From Gammaproteobacteria bacterium (GTDB taxonomy: Bacteria; Pseudomonadota; Gammaproteobacteria; Burkholderiales; Gallionellaceae), in the NCBI GenBank assembly GCA_018813765.1, contig JAHJBC010000006.1, positions 186,001-250,000 of the forward strand: a DNA stretch of 64,000 nt, written 5' to 3'. Position numbers and translations under genes: made by a program. The notes beneath the pieces are model-generated. The model was not told the DNA's origin. It saw nothing but the letters and a program-made list of their open reading frames with translations, and ran no database searches. Below are positions 9,004 through 17,686 of this stretch, piece by piece. Position 1 is the first letter of the stretch; each line of letters opens with the position of its first letter.

Positions 9004-9526
9004 GTTGATTGCTCCATGGAAAATGGCGGCAGCCACCGATTTATCCGGTATGAGCAAAAAAATCTATGTGAGAGATGAGACAAGCGCCTCCCCTTATTCG
9101 AACAAGTCGTGCTGCTGGCAATCATTCCCGTCGTTGCAGGTTTATTTCTTGCGCCAGACTCCCTGTTCTGGGGGCTCTGCTGTGCGCCTCGTGCCGTACA
9201 CGCGGTGCGATGTGCGCTTAGCAGATTTGCAAGTGGCTCAGACTTTATTGAGTCGGGCAATGAGTGTCAATACGGACGGAAGCAATAGTCAAGTGGCGTT
9301 CTGGGTTATGTCTTAACTCAGTGAGGTACCCCCCCGGCTATGCCGGGGGACTCACCAATTCAGGTTTGATCTTTGCGGCAGGCATTACCAAACAATAGGG
9401 CTATGCCGCATTGTTCCTTCCCCTGCATGGGGGAAGGAGTTGAAGTTCCGCCGCCCGGTGGTCAATGGTTTTTCGGCCCCGTTGAGGGGTTCACAAATTA
9501 ACGCCACCGGCTTTGCAGGGGGAGGC
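9004..9526. other. Long intergenic region with a C-rich hairpin and other short palindromes
   Basis: About 520 bases between the two signalling genes hold no convincing gene. At 9321-9355 GTGAGG...CCCCCGGC and GCCGGGGG...CTCAC form a strong stem with a TAT loop, similar to the ends of IS200/IS605-type elements and REP units. At 9414-9440 lies a CCTTCCCCTGCATGGGGGAAGG palindrome-like unit of the family also seen inside mutS and near 62.8 kb. An AACAAT/ATTGTT pair lies at about 9390-9415. This could be a decayed mobile element; no transposase remains. Confidence 0.5.
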
Positions 9527-12508
9527 TTACTTGATTTCCTCGATCGCCAGCAGTATCAGTTGTGCCCCGTCCGCCTTGCCGGTGAAACGCCGCGCGTTGA
9601 GCATCATCCGGCATTTGCCGATGAGGGGAAAGTCGTGCTCGACCTCGAAGTCTTCCACCACCTGGTCGCTGGTCAGCCGGTTCTCCAGCAGTTCGCGCAG
9701 CTTGGCGATGTCCCACTGGCGGTTGCCCAGCTCGTACAGCTGGCGGCCCACCGTGTCCTGCGGCGTGACCTTGAAGTTCTCGTAGAACGAACGGCTGGCG
9801 GAGATGACCTTGGCTGCAGCATCCAGCACGATGAGCGGTTCACGCACCGTGTTGACGATGCCCTCGGCCAGTTCGCGCGCGTCCTTCATGGCCGATTCGG
9901 CCTGCATGCGTTTGCTGATGTCGGTGAAGGTCAGCACCACGCCGTCGATCACGTTGTCCAGCGTGCGGTAGGGCTGGATGCGTGCCAGATACCAGGCGCC
10001 GCTGTCGGTGCGAACCTCGCGCTCGCGCGGCACCAGCGTGTCCAGCACGGCCTGGGCGTCGGCGAGCAGGTCATCGTCCTTGATGTTGGATTTGATGTCG
10101 GCCAGCGGACGCCCGACATCCGACGCCACCAGCCGGTAGACCTGCACGGCGTCGCGGGTGAAACGTTTGATGCCCAGGGTGTCGTTGAGGAAGATGGTGC
10201 CGACATTGACGTTGTCGAGCAGGTTCTTCATGTCGTTCTGCATGCCGGCCAGTTGCTCGATCTTGTCCTGCAACTCGGCGTTCACCGTGACCAGTTCTTC
10301 ATTGACCGATTGCAGCTCTTCCTTGGAAGTCTCCAGCTCCTCGTTGGTGGACTGCAGTTCCTCGTTGGTGGATTGCATCTCCTCGTTGGTGGACTTGAGT
10401 TCCTCGTTGGAGGCCTGCTGCTCCTCGATGGTGGCGTGCAGGTTCTCCTTGGTATAAGCCAGTTCGCGCTCCAGCTCTTCGGCGCGCTGTTCGGCACCCG
10501 TCGCGGCGCTGTGTTTTCCCTTGGCGGCCTTTCCAGCGGCGGGCTGTGCCGCTGCGGCAGACGCGCTCCTCGCGCCCGGCATGTCTTGGAAGCTCACCAG
10601 CAGCATGCCGCTGGCGGCGTTGGGGTAGGGCAGCGGCCGCACGCTGAAGCTGACGCTGTGGAAGTCGCCGTTGCTGCCGAAGGTCGCCTCGCGGTTCAGC
10701 GTCGGTGTGTTCTGTTCGGCGGCGGTCTGGATGGCGGCGCGCAGTTCCATCTGCAGTCCCTCGCGCGCCATCTCGATCACATTGAGCGTGGCCTGGCCCG
10801 GTGCCGGACGCAGGTATTTGCCGGTGTCGCCGTGCACGAACAGGATGTCGCCTTTCTGGTTGGTCACCACCGAGGCGGGCGCGTAGGATTGCAGCAGCAC
10901 GCGCCGGGTCAGTTCGGCAAAGTCGGTTTCCTTGATCTTGGTTATCACCTGGTCGGGGCCTTTCGTTGTGTTGTCGCCGGTCCAGGACAATCCGCTGGAC
11001 ATCACCGCGCGCGTCGAGGCGATGGACGGCGTGGTCTGGTAGAACTTCCACTTGCGGTTGAGCGCGGTGAACAGTTCGACATGGTTGCCTATGCTTTCCG
11101 AAGGCGACAGGAACAGCACGCCGCCCGGTTTGAGCGCGTAATGGAACGCCGGGATGACGCGGTTCTGCATCTCCGGCTCCAGATAGATCATCAGGTTGCG
11201 GCAACTGAGCAGGTCGAGCTTGGTGAAGGGCGGGTCCTTGATGACGCTCTGGGTGGCGAACACCACCATCTCGCGTATCTCTTTCTTCACCCGGTAGCCA
11301 GCCTCTTCCTTGATGAAGAAGCGGCGCAGCCGTTCCGGCGTGACATCCTGCGCGATGTTGGGCGGATAGCTCGCGGCGCGCGCGACCGCGATGGCGTCCT
11401 CGTCGAGGTCGGTGCTGTAGATCTGCGTCCTGAACTCGCGGTTCGACTCTTCCATGACTTCGCGCAACAGGATGGCGATGGAATACGCCTCCTCGCCGGT
11501 GGCACAACCCGCCACCCAGACGCGGAACACATAGTCGTCCGGTTTCCCCGCCAGCAATTTGGGCAGCACCTCCTGCTTCAGTGCGACGAAGGCATCGGGA
11601 TCGCGGAAGAAGCTGGTGACGTTGATCAGCAGTTCCTTGAACAGTATCTGCAGTTCGGCCGGATGCTCCTTCAGGTAGCGCGCATAGACTTCGGTGTCGT
11701 CGATGTTGTGCTGCGACATGCGCCGCTCGATGCGGCGGCCGATGGTGCTTTTCTTGTATAGCGAGAAATCGTGTCCGGTGCCGGAACGCAACAGCATCAG
11801 GATGCGGCTCATGCCGTTCGCCTGCGTCGGTGCCTGCTGCGGTTCTTCGCGGCGGACGCCCAGATGGCGGGTATTGTTGAGCAGTTGCTCCGGCATTTTT
11901 TCCACCGCCAGCACATGGGTGGCATATCCCGCCTGGATGGCGCTGCCCGGCATGCCGTTGTATTTGGCTGTGGTCGGCTCCTGCACCAGTGTGATGCCGC
12001 CCGCGCCCTGGATGGCGCGCAGACCCAGCGTGCCGTCGGTGCCGGTGCCGGAGAGGATGATGCCGACTGCTTTCTCGCCCTGATCTTCGGCCAGCGAGCG
12101 CAGGAAGGAGTCGATGACCATGCGCTGTCCGCGCGGCATCTCGGGCGTGCTGAGTTGCAGCACGCCGTGGAAGATGGACATTTCACGGTTGGGCGGCAGG
12201 GTATAGACGCAGTTCGGTTCGACCTTCACCTGATCCTGCGCCTCGACCACCGGCATGGTGGTGGCGCGCTGCAATATCTCGGTGAGCATGCTGTCGTGAT
12301 CGGGATCGAGGTGCGACACCAGCACGAATGCCATGCCGCTGTCCGCTGCGACGCTGTGAAAGAACTGCTCGAAAGCTTCCAGCCCGCCGGCGGAAGCGCC
12401 GATGCCGACAATGGTGAAGCAATCCTCGTTCTTTGCGGCCACCGCTTTGGCGGTCTTGGCTGTGACAGCGGGTGTTATTGGGGTCTTGTTTGTTCTCTTG
12501 GTCGCCAC
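9527..12508 (-). CDS. CheB-CheR-PAS fusion chemotaxis-type signalling protein without a kinase domain
   Basis: A 993-residue multidomain protein. Residues ~30-215 are a CheB methylesterase domain with catalytic-type blocks GIGASAGG, SHLDPDHDSM and SGTGTDGTLGL. Residues ~230-490 are a CheR methyltransferase with the SAM-binding block VAGCATGEEAYSIA and the SFFRDPDAF motif. A heptad-rich linker (repeats of STNEELQ, ~650-735) leads to two PAS domains. The protein stops just after the last PAS, at the point where related proteins usually continue into a histidine kinase. The start is a GTG at 12508 with GAGG upstream. No chemoreceptor or other che gene lies nearby, so its targets are unknown. Confidence 0.92.
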   Translation of the reverse strand: MATKRTNKTPITPAVTAKTAKAVAAKNEDCFTIVGIGASAGGLEAFEQFFHSVAADSGMAFVLVSHLDPDHDSMLTEILQRATTMPVVEAQDQVKVEPNCVYTLPPNREMSIFHGVLQLSTPEMPRGQRMVIDSFLRSLAEDQGEKAVGIILSGTGTDGTLGLRAIQGAGGITLVQEPTTAKYNGMPGSAIQAGYATHVLAVEKMPEQLLNNTRHLGVRREEPQQAPTQANGMSRILMLLRSGTGHDFSLYKKSTIGRRIERRMSQHNIDDTEVYARYLKEHPAELQILFKELLINVTSFFRDPDAFVALKQEVLPKLLAGKPDDYVFRVWVAGCATGEEAYSIAILLREVMEESNREFRTQIYSTDLDEDAIAVARAASYPPNIAQDVTPERLRRFFIKEEAGYRVKKEIREMVVFATQSVIKDPPFTKLDLLSCRNLMIYLEPEMQNRVIPAFHYALKPGGVLFLSPSESIGNHVELFTALNRKWKFYQTTPSIASTRAVMSSGLSWTGDNTTKGPDQVITKIKETDFAELTRRVLLQSYAPASVVTNQKGDILFVHGDTGKYLRPAPGQATLNVIEMAREGLQMELRAAIQTAAEQNTPTLNREATFGSNGDFHSVSFSVRPLPYPNAASGMLLVSFQDMPGARSASAAAAQPAAGKAAKGKHSAATGAEQRAEELERELAYTKENLHATIEEQQASNEELKSTNEEMQSTNEELQSTNEELETSKEELQSVNEELVTVNAELQDKIEQLAGMQNDMKNLLDNVNVGTIFLNDTLGIKRFTRDAVQVYRLVASDVGRPLADIKSNIKDDDLLADAQAVLDTLVPREREVRTDSGAWYLARIQPYRTLDNVIDGVVLTFTDISKRMQAESAMKDARELAEGIVNTVREPLIVLDAAAKVISASRSFYENFKVTPQDTVGRQLYELGNRQWDIAKLRELLENRLTSDQVVEDFEVEHDFPLIGKCRMMLNARRFTGKADGAQLILLAIEEIK

Positions 12509-12659
12509 GGGTTGCTTTTCCTCGGGAGCTGTCGGTCAACGCCGCCATGCTACTCCGAATTCGGGCCCAATCTTTCTTTTGACTTAAGTGGGATATCGAA
12601 CAGAGGATGTATGCGTGGCGTGCCTTGTCTTGCTTTGAACTACGAAATTTTTTGGCAGC

Positions 12660-13592
12660 CTAGACCCCGGCTTGTTCCGCCTGTTCGTCGGCGAAATAAC
12701 TGGAGCGCACCATGGGCGCGCAGGCGGCATGCGAGAAGCCCATTTCCTTGGCGGCGATCTCGAATGCCTTGAACGCTTCCGGCGTGACATAACGCAACAC
12801 CGGCAGGTGGCCGTCGGAGGGTTGCAGGTACTGGCCCAGCGTGAGCATCTCGACATCGTGCGCGCGCAGGTCGCGCATGACCTGCAGCACTTCCTCGTCG
12901 GTCTCGCCCAGGCCCAACATCAGGCCGGATTTGGTCGTCACTTGCGGGAAGCGCGCCTTGAAGTCTTTGAGAAGTTTGAGCGAGTGCTCGTAGTCGGCGC
13001 CGGGGCGGGCCAGCGGATACAGGCGCGGCACGGTTTCCAAGTTGTGGTTGAGCACATCGGGCAGGCTGACGGCCAGTGCATCCAGCGCGATGTCGAGGCG
13101 GCCGCGGAAATCGGGTACCAGGATCTCCAGCTTGGTGGATGGCGAGGCGGCGCGGATGGCGGTGAGGCAAGCGGCGAAATGCGCAGCGCCGCCGTCGCGC
13201 AGGTCGTCGCGGTCGACGCTGGTGATCACGACATACCTGAGTTTGAGGATGCCAATGGAGCGCGCGAGGTTTTGCGGTTCGTCGGGATCGGGCGGCTGTG
13301 GTTTGCCGTGCGCCACGTCGCAGAACGGGCAGCGCCGCGTGCATACGTCGCCCAGGATCATGAAGCTGGCCGTGCCTTTGCCGAAGCATTCGCCGATGTT
13401 GGGGCAGGAGGCTTCCTCGCACACGGTGTGCAGGTGCTGCTCGCGCAGCATGCGCTTCACTTCGTTGTAGCCCGCGCCCGTGCCGGACTTGACGCGTATC
13501 CACTGCGGTTTGCGCAAGCGCTCCTGCAGGGGAACGATCTTGATGGGGTTGCGCGCGGTCTTGGCTGCGCCGGTCTGTTTGTGGTCACTCAT
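12660..13592 (-). CDS. lipA: Lipoyl synthase LipA
   Basis: A 310-residue radical SAM enzyme that inserts two sulfur atoms into protein-bound octanoyl groups to make lipoyl cofactors of pyruvate and 2-oxoglutarate dehydrogenases and the glycine cleavage system. The auxiliary cluster cysteines are in [12 protein letters not shown]; the radical-SAM CxxxCxxC is in [10 protein letters not shown]; the C-terminal RSSY serine motif is present (VRSSYFADE). The chosen start is ATG at 13592 (MSDHKQ); an in-frame ATG at 13610 adds six residues and is possible. lipB is not adjacent. Confidence 0.95.
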   Translation of the reverse strand: MSDHKQTGAAKTARNPIKIVPLQERLRKPQWIRVKSGTGAGYNEVKRMLREQHLHTVCEEASCPNIGECFGKGTASFMILGDVCTRRCPFCDVAHGKPQPPDPDEPQNLARSIGILKLRYVVITSVDRDDLRDGGAAHFAACLTAIRAASPSTKLEILVPDFRGRLDIALDALAVSLPDVLNHNLETVPRLYPLARPGADYEHSLKLLKDFKARFPQVTTKSGLMLGLGETDEEVLQVMRDLRAHDVEMLTLGQYLQPSDGHLPVLRYVTPEAFKAFEIAAKEMGFSHAACAPMVRSSYFADEQAEQAGV

Positions 13593-13637
13593 GCTCGAAT
13601 TGTAGAACATCGGATACTCCGCGACTCCTTACTTGTA

Positions 13638-13687
13638 GTGTGGGTCGGGCTTTAGGCCGACATGTCGGATTAAAATCCGACCCACAT
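13638..13687. repeat. Inverted repeat GTGTGGGTCGG...CCGACCCACAT
   Basis: Arms at 13638-13654 and 13671-13687 pair almost perfectly around a GGCCGACATGTCGGAT centre, which itself contains a short palindrome. The unit lies in the gap between lipA and sodB, which point away from each other. A degenerate, shorter relative (GTGTGTGCCGGG...CCCGACCCACA) lies near 57690-57715. It is best read as a dispersed small palindromic repeat. Confidence 0.65.
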
Positions 13688-13808
13688 AGCCGCAAGCCAT
13701 AAACCCTGTAGCATGCAAGGAGGCTAATACCCAAGCGATAAAGTATGGTATATTGCGCATCCACGCAATGCCATTCCCACGTTATCAACAATAGATCAGG
13801 AGACTGCC

Positions 13809-14393
13809 ATGGAACATCAATTGCCCCCACTGCCTTATCCCCGCGAAGCGCTCGTGCCGCACATGTCCGCCGAGACTTTCGATTACCACTATGCCAAGCA
13901 CCATCAGGCCTATGTCACCAACCTGAATAACCTGATCAAGGGCACGGAATTCGAGAACGCCAGCCTGGAAGACATCATCAAGAAGGCTTCCGGCGGCATC
14001 TACAACAACGCTGCACAAGTTTCCAACCACACCTTCTTCTGGAGCTGCATGAAGCCGCAGGGCGGTGGCGCGCCGACCGGTGCGCTGGCCGAAGCGATCA
14101 ACAAGAAGTGGGGTTCGCTCGATGAATTCAAGAAAGCGTTCCAGACCTCGGCCGTGGGCAATTTCGGTTCCGGCTGGACCTGGCTGGTGAAGAAGGCCGA
14201 CGGCTCGCTGGACATCGTCAACCTCGGCGCAGCCGGCACCCCGCTGAAGAGCGGCGAAGGCAAGCCGGTACTGACCGTGGATGTGTGGGAACACGCCTAC
14301 TACATCGACTACCGCAACGCGCGTCCCAAGTATGTCGAGACTTTCCTGAACCATCTGGTGAACTGGGAATTTGCGGCGAAAAACTTCGCCTGA
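13809..14393 (+). CDS. sodB: Superoxide dismutase, Fe type
   Basis: A 194-residue Fe/Mn-family superoxide dismutase that converts superoxide to oxygen and hydrogen peroxide in the cytoplasm. Metal ligands are visible: His in YHYAKHH, His in VSNHTFFW, and Asp and His in TVDVWEHAYYIDY. The glutamine in NNAAQVSNHTF sits in the N-terminal domain position typical of iron-specific enzymes, and the length equals that of E. coli SodB. A strong AGGAG lies 6 bases before the ATG. A TATATT at 13749 could be a -10 element, but I see no convincing -35. A terminator follows at 14414. Confidence 0.95.
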   Translation: MEHQLPPLPYPREALVPHMSAETFDYHYAKHHQAYVTNLNNLIKGTEFENASLEDIIKKASGGIYNNAAQVSNHTFFWSCMKPQGGGAPTGALAEAINKKWGSLDEFKKAFQTSAVGNFGSGWTWLVKKADGSLDIVNLGAAGTPLKSGEGKPVLTVDVWEHAYYIDYRNARPKYVETFLNHLVNWEFAAKNFA

Positions 14394-14411
14394 TCTACAG
14401 CGCAGCAGACC

Positions 14412-15782
14412 TCAAGGCCGGAGCGTCCCTCCGGCCTTTTCTATTTCATCGTCCGTGCGGAATAGGTTGTAGCGTGCCTGATGCAGGTAGGGATCCAGCT
14501 TCATGGCGGTGATGAACTCGCGCCGAGCTTCTTCATGGCGCTGCGCCAGCAGGTAGGCGTGGCCGAGGTTGTTGTGCACGCGCGCCTTGTCAGGTGATTT
14601 CCGTGCGGTGTCCTGCCACAGCGCGATCTCGCTGCTGTAGTCCTGATTGCGCAGCACGGTGAGGCTGGCGCAGGCGAGCAGCATCACGGCCGCAACGACA
14701 CGCAGACGCTGCGTGTCCAAGCACAATGCCAGTTCCATGCTCAGCGCAAGCAGCAGCGGCCATCCGGCCAGATACAGCTGGCGTTCGTTGGCGACATCGA
14801 TGCGCGGCAGGACGAGATATAGCGGGATGAGGTGCAGCATCGCCCAGGCCAGCGCGAAACTGAGCCACGGGCGGCTGCGCCGACTCAGCACCATGGCGAT
14901 GAGCAGCGCGATGGCGAGGACGAGCGGCAGCAGCGCATCGGCTATGCCGGAAAGCAGCGGCAGGTCGGGGTCGATGTTCTGTGACTGCGGCAGTGCCAGT
15001 TGCTGCATCAGCCATGCGAAGCCGTTAAGTTGCGTGGCGAGATTGCCCTGCAGGGAATTGAGTTCGGCGCTGCGCTGCATGTGCGTCAGGTAGCTGTCGC
15101 TGGTCACGAAGAAGATCGCGGCGAGACCGAGTACGGCCCAGTTTATCCACATCGGTTTGAATGCGGTCTTCCAGCGTCCACCGCAACCGAGTTCCCAGGC
15201 AAGCAATGCCAGCGGGAAGGTGACGGCGGTCTCCTTGGTTGCCAATGCCAGCAGGAACAGCAGCGGGGTGTAGAGATAGAGCGCCCTCCGATCCTCCCAC
15301 AGGCGGGCGCGCACGTAACAGAGCAGTCCGGCGAGATAGAAGGTCGTCATCAGCGAGGCGGAGCGACCGCTGATGTAGGTCACCGCTTCGGTGTGCGCGG
15401 GGTGCAGCGCGAACAGCAGCGCGGCCAGCAATGCGGCAGGCTGCATGAGTTCGCGCTGCCACTGCTGCTGCACGAATTCCTGCGCCAGCCGGTATACCAG
15501 CCAGGTGTTCATGAGGTGGATGATCAGGTTGCCGAGGTGGAAGCCGGTCGCGCCCAGCCCCAGTGTCCAGTCCACCGTGTAGCTGAGCTTGAGCAGCGGT
15601 CGGATGCCGTTGGGCAGTGCGGCGATCCAGTTCGCCCAGGAATGTACCTGCGTCTGATTGACGATGACGTTGAAGTCGTCGAACTGGAACGGCCCGACCA
15701 ACGCATTGGCGTAGGCGAGCAGCACCACCAGTGTGATCCAGATCGGCGCGCTGGCGCCGGATTCAGTGCGCCATGCGCGCAT
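14412..15782 (-). CDS. Multi-spanning membrane protein with C-terminal TPR (GT-C/TMTC-like)
   Basis: A 456-residue protein with about ten hydrophobic segments. An acidic pair lies in the first extracytoplasmic loop (GPFQFDDFN), as in GT-C glycosyltransferases and eukaryotic TMTC proteins that use lipid-linked sugars. The C-terminus has a TPR unit (VHNNLGHAYLLAQRHEEARREF). The likely role is transfer of a sugar to a protein or envelope polymer from a polyprenyl donor, but this is inferred from architecture only. Its start overlaps the end of the upstream carboxypeptidase gene by 20 bases, so the two are translationally linked. The gene ends inside the sodB terminator stem. Confidence 0.8.
   Translation of the reverse strand: MRAWRTESGASAPIWITLVVLLAYANALVGPFQFDDFNVIVNQTQVHSWANWIAALPNGIRPLLKLSYTVDWTLGLGATGFHLGNLIIHLMNTWLVYRLAQEFVQQQWQRELMQPAALLAALLFALHPAHTEAVTYISGRSASLMTTFYLAGLLCYVRARLWEDRRALYLYTPLLFLLALATKETAVTFPLALLAWELGCGGRWKTAFKPMWINWAVLGLAAIFFVTSDSYLTHMQRSAELNSLQGNLATQLNGFAWLMQQLALPQSQNIDPDLPLLSGIADALLPLVLAIALLIAMVLSRRSRPWLSFALAWAMLHLIPLYLVLPRIDVANERQLYLAGWPLLLALSMELALCLDTQRLRVVAAVMLLACASLTVLRNQDYSSEIALWQDTARKSPDKARVHNNLGHAYLLAQRHEEARREFITAMKLDPYLHQARYNLFRTDDEIEKAGGTLRP
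14414..14440 (+). terminator. Rho-independent terminator of sodB, overlapping the convergent gene's 3' end
   Basis: A 10-bp stem (AAGGCCGGAG / CTCCGGCCTT) with a 5-base loop is followed by TTTT. It begins 20 bases after the sodB stop. The left arm includes the last codons of the gene on the opposite strand, which stops at 14412. Confidence 0.85.
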
Positions 15783-16563
15783 GGTCGAAAGCTAGGTCGA
15801 GGATGTCGGCTGCGTCCCACCAGCGGTCCTTGCCGTGCAGCATCACCAGCAGCACTTCATGGCCGTCGCGCCGCGCGAGCGCGACGAGGCAGGTGCCGGC
15901 TTTCGCCGTGTAGCCGGTCTTGAGGCCGAGCGCGCCGTCGTAACGCCCGATCAGCGCGTTCTTGTTGCTCAGCGGATATTGCTTTCCTTCCAGCGTGCTG
16001 ATGGTGCTGCGCTGCTGCGAGGCAAGCGGGACGATCTGCGGGAGCTTCAGCAATTCACGCGCCAGACGGGCGAGATTCGCTGCGGTGGAATAGTGACCAA
16101 CCGCATCGTGACCGCAGGCGTTGCGGAACTGTGTGTCTAGCAAGCCGAGTTGCTGTGCGCGGCGGTTCATCTGTATTACAAAAGCGGCTTCGCTGCCGCC
16201 GATGTGGTCGGCCAGGGCGTGGCAGGCGTCGTTCGCCGATTGCAGCATGGTGGCGGCGAGCAGGTCTTCGACATGCAAGCGCTCGCCTGCCTTGAGTCCG
16301 AGGCGGGAGCCGGTCTCGAGACTGGCGGCCTGACTGACTTGCACTATCTCTTGCAACTTGGCTTGTTCCAGCACCAGCAGCGCGGTCATCAGTTTGGTCA
16401 GGCTGGCGGGCGGCAGGCGTTTGCCGATGTGTCTTTCCCAGATTGTCTCGCCGTTGATCTCGACGAGATAGGATTCCGCGACCTGCGGAAAAGGATCGGG
16501 CTGTGAAACCGCCGACGCGGTAAGCGCAAGCAGCCACAGCCCGATGAAGAGGAAAGCACGCAC
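15763..16563 (-). CDS. D-alanyl-D-alanine carboxypeptidase (PBP5/6-like, DacA family)
   Basis: A 266-residue exported serine peptidase that trims the terminal D-Ala from peptidoglycan stem peptides. A signal peptide (FLFIGLWLLALTASA) is followed by the three penicillin-binding motifs: SxxK in PPASLTKLMTAL, SxN in QSANDACHA and KTG in LGLKTGYTAKAG. It is shorter than E. coli DacA (~400 aa) and lacks the C-terminal beta domain and membrane-anchor helix, so it is probably periplasmic and soluble. The start is GTG at 16563, directly after the stop of the upstream DUF3617 gene. The downstream membrane gene overlaps its end. Confidence 0.9.
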   Translation of the reverse strand: MRAFLFIGLWLLALTASAVSQPDPFPQVAESYLVEINGETIWERHIGKRLPPASLTKLMTALLVLEQAKLQEIVQVSQAASLETGSRLGLKAGERLHVEDLLAATMLQSANDACHALADHIGGSEAAFVIQMNRRAQQLGLLDTQFRNACGHDAVGHYSTAANLARLARELLKLPQIVPLASQQRSTISTLEGKQYPLSNKNALIGRYDGALGLKTGYTAKAGTCLVALARRDGHEVLLVMLHGKDRWWDAADILDLAFDHARMAH

Positions 16564-17523
16564 TTAGAAACCGAACATGCCCTTCAGCTTTTTGATCTCT
16601 TCATCCGCACTCGGAGGAGAGGATTTCTTCGATTTGCGCGGTGCAGGTGCATCGTCTTCCTCTTCGATGTCGGAGTCGGATACGTCGCCGCTCATGCAGC
16701 GCTTGAAGTCCGCGGCGCGCGTCTCGGCCGTGTAGCTGCGGCCTTCGCAGTCCTTGCGGCGCACCGTTTCGCGATACTTCTTGGCCTCGGCCGGGCAATG
16801 CGCGGACAGGTCGCGGTAGTTCTTGCCGTTGAGCGTTTTGCAGATCGACTTGGTCATCGATGCCATGTCCAGCTTGCATTCCTTCACGATGGAGATGCCG
16901 CCAAGCTGGTTGTTCTCGCTCTGGACCAATGCGCTGTAGGTTTCTGCATCGCGCGGGGCATCCTTCTTCACCGCTGCGCAGAATTGGCCGCGCTGGTCGG
17001 CGCAGGCGGCGCCGGGTTGAAGAATCAGGCTGGAAGCGCTTATCCACTGGGCGGTGTTCTCGTAGTGGGAGGTGTCGCACATCTGTGACTTTACCTTCTT
17101 CACCTGTTCTTCCGTGTCGCAACTGCCGCCGATCTTCTTGCCGCTGTAGGCCATGTCCATATTCATGTCCTGGCCGTCGGACTTGCCCTTGAAATTGATC
17201 TTGCCCTTGTAGGCGCCGGGGGAGGTGGTCTGCTCGCCGGTGCCGGTCATCACCTCGCCGTCCTTCTCGCAGCGGGCCTTCCAGGTGGTCTTGTTGCCGA
17301 CGGTCTTGATATCCGTCATCTTGCAGTCCTTGTCGCCCGAGGTTTGTCCGGGGTCGTTCTCGCTGCCTTTGGCGATGCACACTTTCTGGGTGGTGGCGGG
17401 CATCGCGAAAGGCATGCCCGGCATCTCCATCTTCGAGGTGATCTCCCAGTATTCGCCCGGCTTGGCCTGGACGGTCGCGCTCAGCAGCAGCATGGATACG
17501 AGGACGGTTAGGTGTCTGATCAT
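16564..17523 (-). CDS. DUF3617-type cysteine-rich periplasmic protein
   Basis: A 319-residue exported protein: signal peptide HLTVLVSMLLLSATVQA, then KPGEYWEITSKMEMPGMPF, a DUF3617 hallmark. There are many paired cysteines, consistent with disulfides in the periplasm. The C-terminus is acidic and then lysine-rich, outside the family domain. The start at ATG 17523 is supported by CAGGGAG upstream and the signal peptide; a longer frame to 17688 is not credible because it runs into the lexA promoter. The function of the family is unknown. The stop codon is immediately followed by the GTG of the carboxypeptidase gene, so it heads a three-gene operon. Confidence 0.85.
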   Translation of the reverse strand: MIRHLTVLVSMLLLSATVQAKPGEYWEITSKMEMPGMPFAMPATTQKVCIAKGSENDPGQTSGDKDCKMTDIKTVGNKTTWKARCEKDGEVMTGTGEQTTSPGAYKGKINFKGKSDGQDMNMDMAYSGKKIGGSCDTEEQVKKVKSQMCDTSHYENTAQWISASSLILQPGAACADQRGQFCAAVKKDAPRDAETYSALVQSENNQLGGISIVKECKLDMASMTKSICKTLNGKNYRDLSAHCPAEAKKYRETVRRKDCEGRSYTAETRAADFKRCMSGDVSDSDIEEEDDAPAPRKSKKSSPPSADEEIKKLKGMFGF

Positions 17524-17626
17524 GATCACTCCCTGAAAGTGGTTGGACTCGTGGCATTGCGGAACCGGGCAGATTCTTTGCCTTCCGCGCATGTCCGTCA
17601 AGCAATGCATGCTGGAGAGATAGTGG

Positions 17627-17655
17627 TTGACAGCAGAACGCGCGTTCTTTAGGAT
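17627..17655 (+). promoter_or_regulatory. lexA promoter, TTGACA-N17-TAGGAT
   Basis: A consensus -35 box TTGACA (17627-17632) is spaced exactly 17 bases from TAGGAT (17650-17655). Transcription would start near 17662, about 25 bases before the lexA ATG. One operator-like palindrome fills the spacer and another covers the expected start point, a layout typical of tight autorepression. Confidence 0.75.
17635..17648. promoter_or_regulatory. LexA operator candidate 1 (AGAACG-CG-CGTTCT)
   Basis: A perfect 14-bp palindrome lying between the -35 and -10 elements of the lexA promoter. It contains the GAAC-N4-GTTC core known for Gram-positive LexA and lacks the CTGT-N8-ACAG pattern of enterobacterial and most betaproteobacterial SOS boxes. 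Binding is inferred from position and from the repeat at 17659. Confidence 0.75.
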
Positions 17656-17658
17656 GCA

Positions 17659-17672
17659 AGAACGTTCGTTCT
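17659..17672. promoter_or_regulatory. LexA operator candidate 2 (AGAACG-TT-CGTTCT)
   Basis: A second palindrome with identical 6-bp half-sites, 24 bases (centre to centre) downstream of the first, so both lie at a similar helical phase about 2.3 turns apart. It starts 3 bases after the -10 element and covers the likely transcription start. Repetition of the same half-site supports a real operator pair. Confidence 0.75.
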
Positions 17673-17686
17673 GTTTGAGGTGAGCC

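Noticed and set aside
9440-11761. A 773-residue open frame on the plus strand opposite the CheB-CheR gene.
   Set aside because: Its composition is that of a reverse-complement shadow. The minus-strand frame has complete catalytic motifs.
13749-13754. TATATT as the -10 box of a sodB promoter.
   Set aside because: No acceptable -35 box at the right distance could be found, so it is mentioned only in the gene entry.
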